Source of the DNA: Antitrichia curtipendula
Lineage: Eukaryota > Streptophyta > Bryopsida > Hypnales > Leucodontaceae
DNA: 64,000 nucleotides
Direction: 5' to 3'
NCBI GenBank assembly: GCA_951230915.1
Contig: OX579637.1
Coordinates: 7,006,001-7,070,000, forward strand
The notes beneath the pieces were generated by a model. The model saw only the letters and a list, made by a program, of their open reading frames with translations, ran no database searches and was not told the origin of the DNA. Made by a program: the position numbers and the translations under genes. Shown in pieces: positions 63,105-64,000 of the stretch (positions are counted from its first letter, which is position 1; every line of letters starts with the position of its first letter).

Positions 63105-64000
63105 TAATTCAGGTGGAGATGGATTAAAGTGATGCGCAACTTAAATAATTCCATGGATTCAAATACTTGAGAGTCTTTGCAAGTTCTTCAACCTTGTTGA
63201 AGTCGGTTTTAAAATGCAGCTCGACTACATTTGGCGTAAGGAGCCATTAAAGTACAGGCCTAATTTATTCTAAATTCTTTTGATCCACATGGGGATGGAT
63301 GAAAGTGATGCGCAACTTAAATATTTCCATGAATTCAAATACTTGAGGGTATTTTCAACTTCTACAACCTTGTTGAAGTCACTTTCAAAATGAAATTCTA
63401 TGAGATTTGGTATTAGGAGCCATAAAAGTACAGGCCCAATTCATTATAAATTCTTTTAATTCACGTGGGGATGGATGAAAATGATGCGTAACTTGAATAT
63501 TTCCATGAATTCAAATACTTAAGAGTATTTGCTAATTCTACAACCTTGTTGAAGTCGCTTTCAAAATGGAATTCTGTGAGATTTGACGTAGGGAGCCATT
63601 AAAGTACAAGACGAGTTTAGTCCAAATTGTTTTAATTCACGTGGGGATGGATGAAAATGATGCGCAACTTAAATAATTCCATGGATTCAAATACTTGAGA
63701 GTCTTTGCAAGTTCTTCAACCTTGTTGAAGTCGGTTTTAAAATGCAGCTCTACTACATTTGGCGTAAGGAGCCATTAAAGTACAGGCCTAATTTATTCCA
63801 AATTCTTTTAATTCACGTGGAGATGGATTAAAGTGATGCGCAACTTAAATAATTCCATGGATTCAAATACTTGAGAGTCTTTGCAAGTTCTTCAACCTTG
63901 TTGAAGTCGGTTTTAAAATGCAGCTCGACTACATTTGGCGTAAGGAGCCATTAAAGTACAGGCCTAATTTATTCTAAATTCTTTTGATCCACATGGGGAT
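63105..64000. repeat. 704-bp-offset (4-monomer) duplication at the right edge, cut by the window
   Basis: GGATTAAAGTGATGCGC at 63121 recurs at 63825, and TTTTGATCCACATGGGG near 63280 recurs near 63984, both 704 bp apart. A related monomer lies between them near 63650-63790. The duplication runs past 64000, so the array continues and may become more ordered again beyond the window. Confidence 0.78.

Larger units (their letters stand above)
1..64000. repeat. 176-bp tandem satellite array, candidate centromeric or pericentromeric DNA
   Basis: Every part of the window is the same AT-rich unit repeated head to tail. Marker motifs recur at 176 bp or exact multiples: for example GTACAAGCC at 38481, 38657, 38833 and 39009, and larger spacings of 528, 704, 880, 1584, 2112 and 9681 bp. 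All monomers read in the same direction and nothing interrupts them. In order the unit holds GTACAAGCC, an A/T-tract section, a CACGTG palindrome, ATGGATGAAA, TTAAATATTTCC, TCCATGGA, two stem-loops, TTTCAAAATGG, GAATTC, then TTTGACGTAGGGAGCC. Monomers near one nucleosome in length in long arrays are typical of eukaryotic centromeric satellites. Calling this a centromere is an inference; I do not recognise the family. The array is cut by both window ends. Confidence 0.97.
57389..64000. repeat. Divergent satellite zone, part 4, to the right window edge
   Basis: Continues the divergent monomers to the end with no sign of the array stopping. It contains several short local duplications (annotated separately), GGAGCTCTACTACATTTGG monomers, TTTGGTATTGGGAGCC monomers and CAGCTCGACTACATTTGG monomers near the edge. 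No gene is seen. Confidence 0.85.

Noticed and set aside
1..64000. CRISPR array
   Set aside because: The period is regular, but the whole 176-bp unit is repeated with no unique spacers between short repeats.
1..64000. Transposable element insertions, telomere repeats, rRNA or tRNA genes
   Set aside because: Reading through the window, every kilobase keeps the monomer markers at the expected spacing; no foreign insert, telomere-like repeat or RNA gene was seen.

Overview
The whole 64 kb window is one uninterrupted head-to-tail satellite DNA array with a basic period of 176 bp, about 363 monomers, all in the same orientation. No real gene, RNA gene, transposon, CRISPR array, operon or bacterial-type signal is visible. 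Open reading frames of 62-120 codons occur, but they are copies of the monomer in which one stop codon is mutated. An array this long, AT-rich and near nucleosome length points to a eukaryotic chromosome, most simply a centromeric or pericentromeric block. I do not recognise the monomer family, so I name no species and cannot choose between plant and animal.

Layout. (1) About 1-39.89 kb is a homogeneous, recently amplified core. Its monomers form higher-order repeats (HORs) at several nested scales. Landmark monomers (ATGGCTG followed by a TAG-containing neighbour) recur every 4, 9, 10, 12, 13, 15 or 22 monomers. A 5-monomer (880 bp) tandem duplication lies at 8.46-10.16 kb. Units of 9, 12 and 12 monomers fill 10.14-15.5 kb. 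The largest event is a tandem duplication of a 55-monomer (9,681 bp) block: about 16.72-26.40 kb is repeated at 26.40-35.77 kb, and the second copy has lost two monomers near 30.96 kb. Between 35.77 and 39.89 kb come dimer repeats, then a run of almost identical single monomers. (2) From about 39.89 kb to the right edge the monomers are clearly divergent, with several interspersed subfamilies (174-, 176- and 177-bp forms) and only short local duplications of 1-4 monomers, plus one pair 25 monomers apart. This looks like an old flank beside a young core. The array runs off both ends of the window.

Monomer anatomy. The 176-bp unit has a dyad-rich stretch of about 53 bp: the palindrome TCCATGGA, then an 8-bp stem with a TGAG loop, then a 7-bp stem with a CTT loop. 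It also carries a CACGTG palindrome, which is mostly CAGGTG in large parts of the divergent zone. The 8-bp stem is well kept even where the rest has diverged. In one divergent monomer (57.0 kb) the loop is exactly inverted while both stems are intact, and a second (51.0 kb) is the same apart from one base. This suggests the hairpin physically forms and can flip.

How it works together: nothing here encodes a product. The observable biology is array evolution: unequal exchange in whole monomers, patch-like conversion, a core-to-flank age step, and conserved dyads that may be protein-binding or structural elements.
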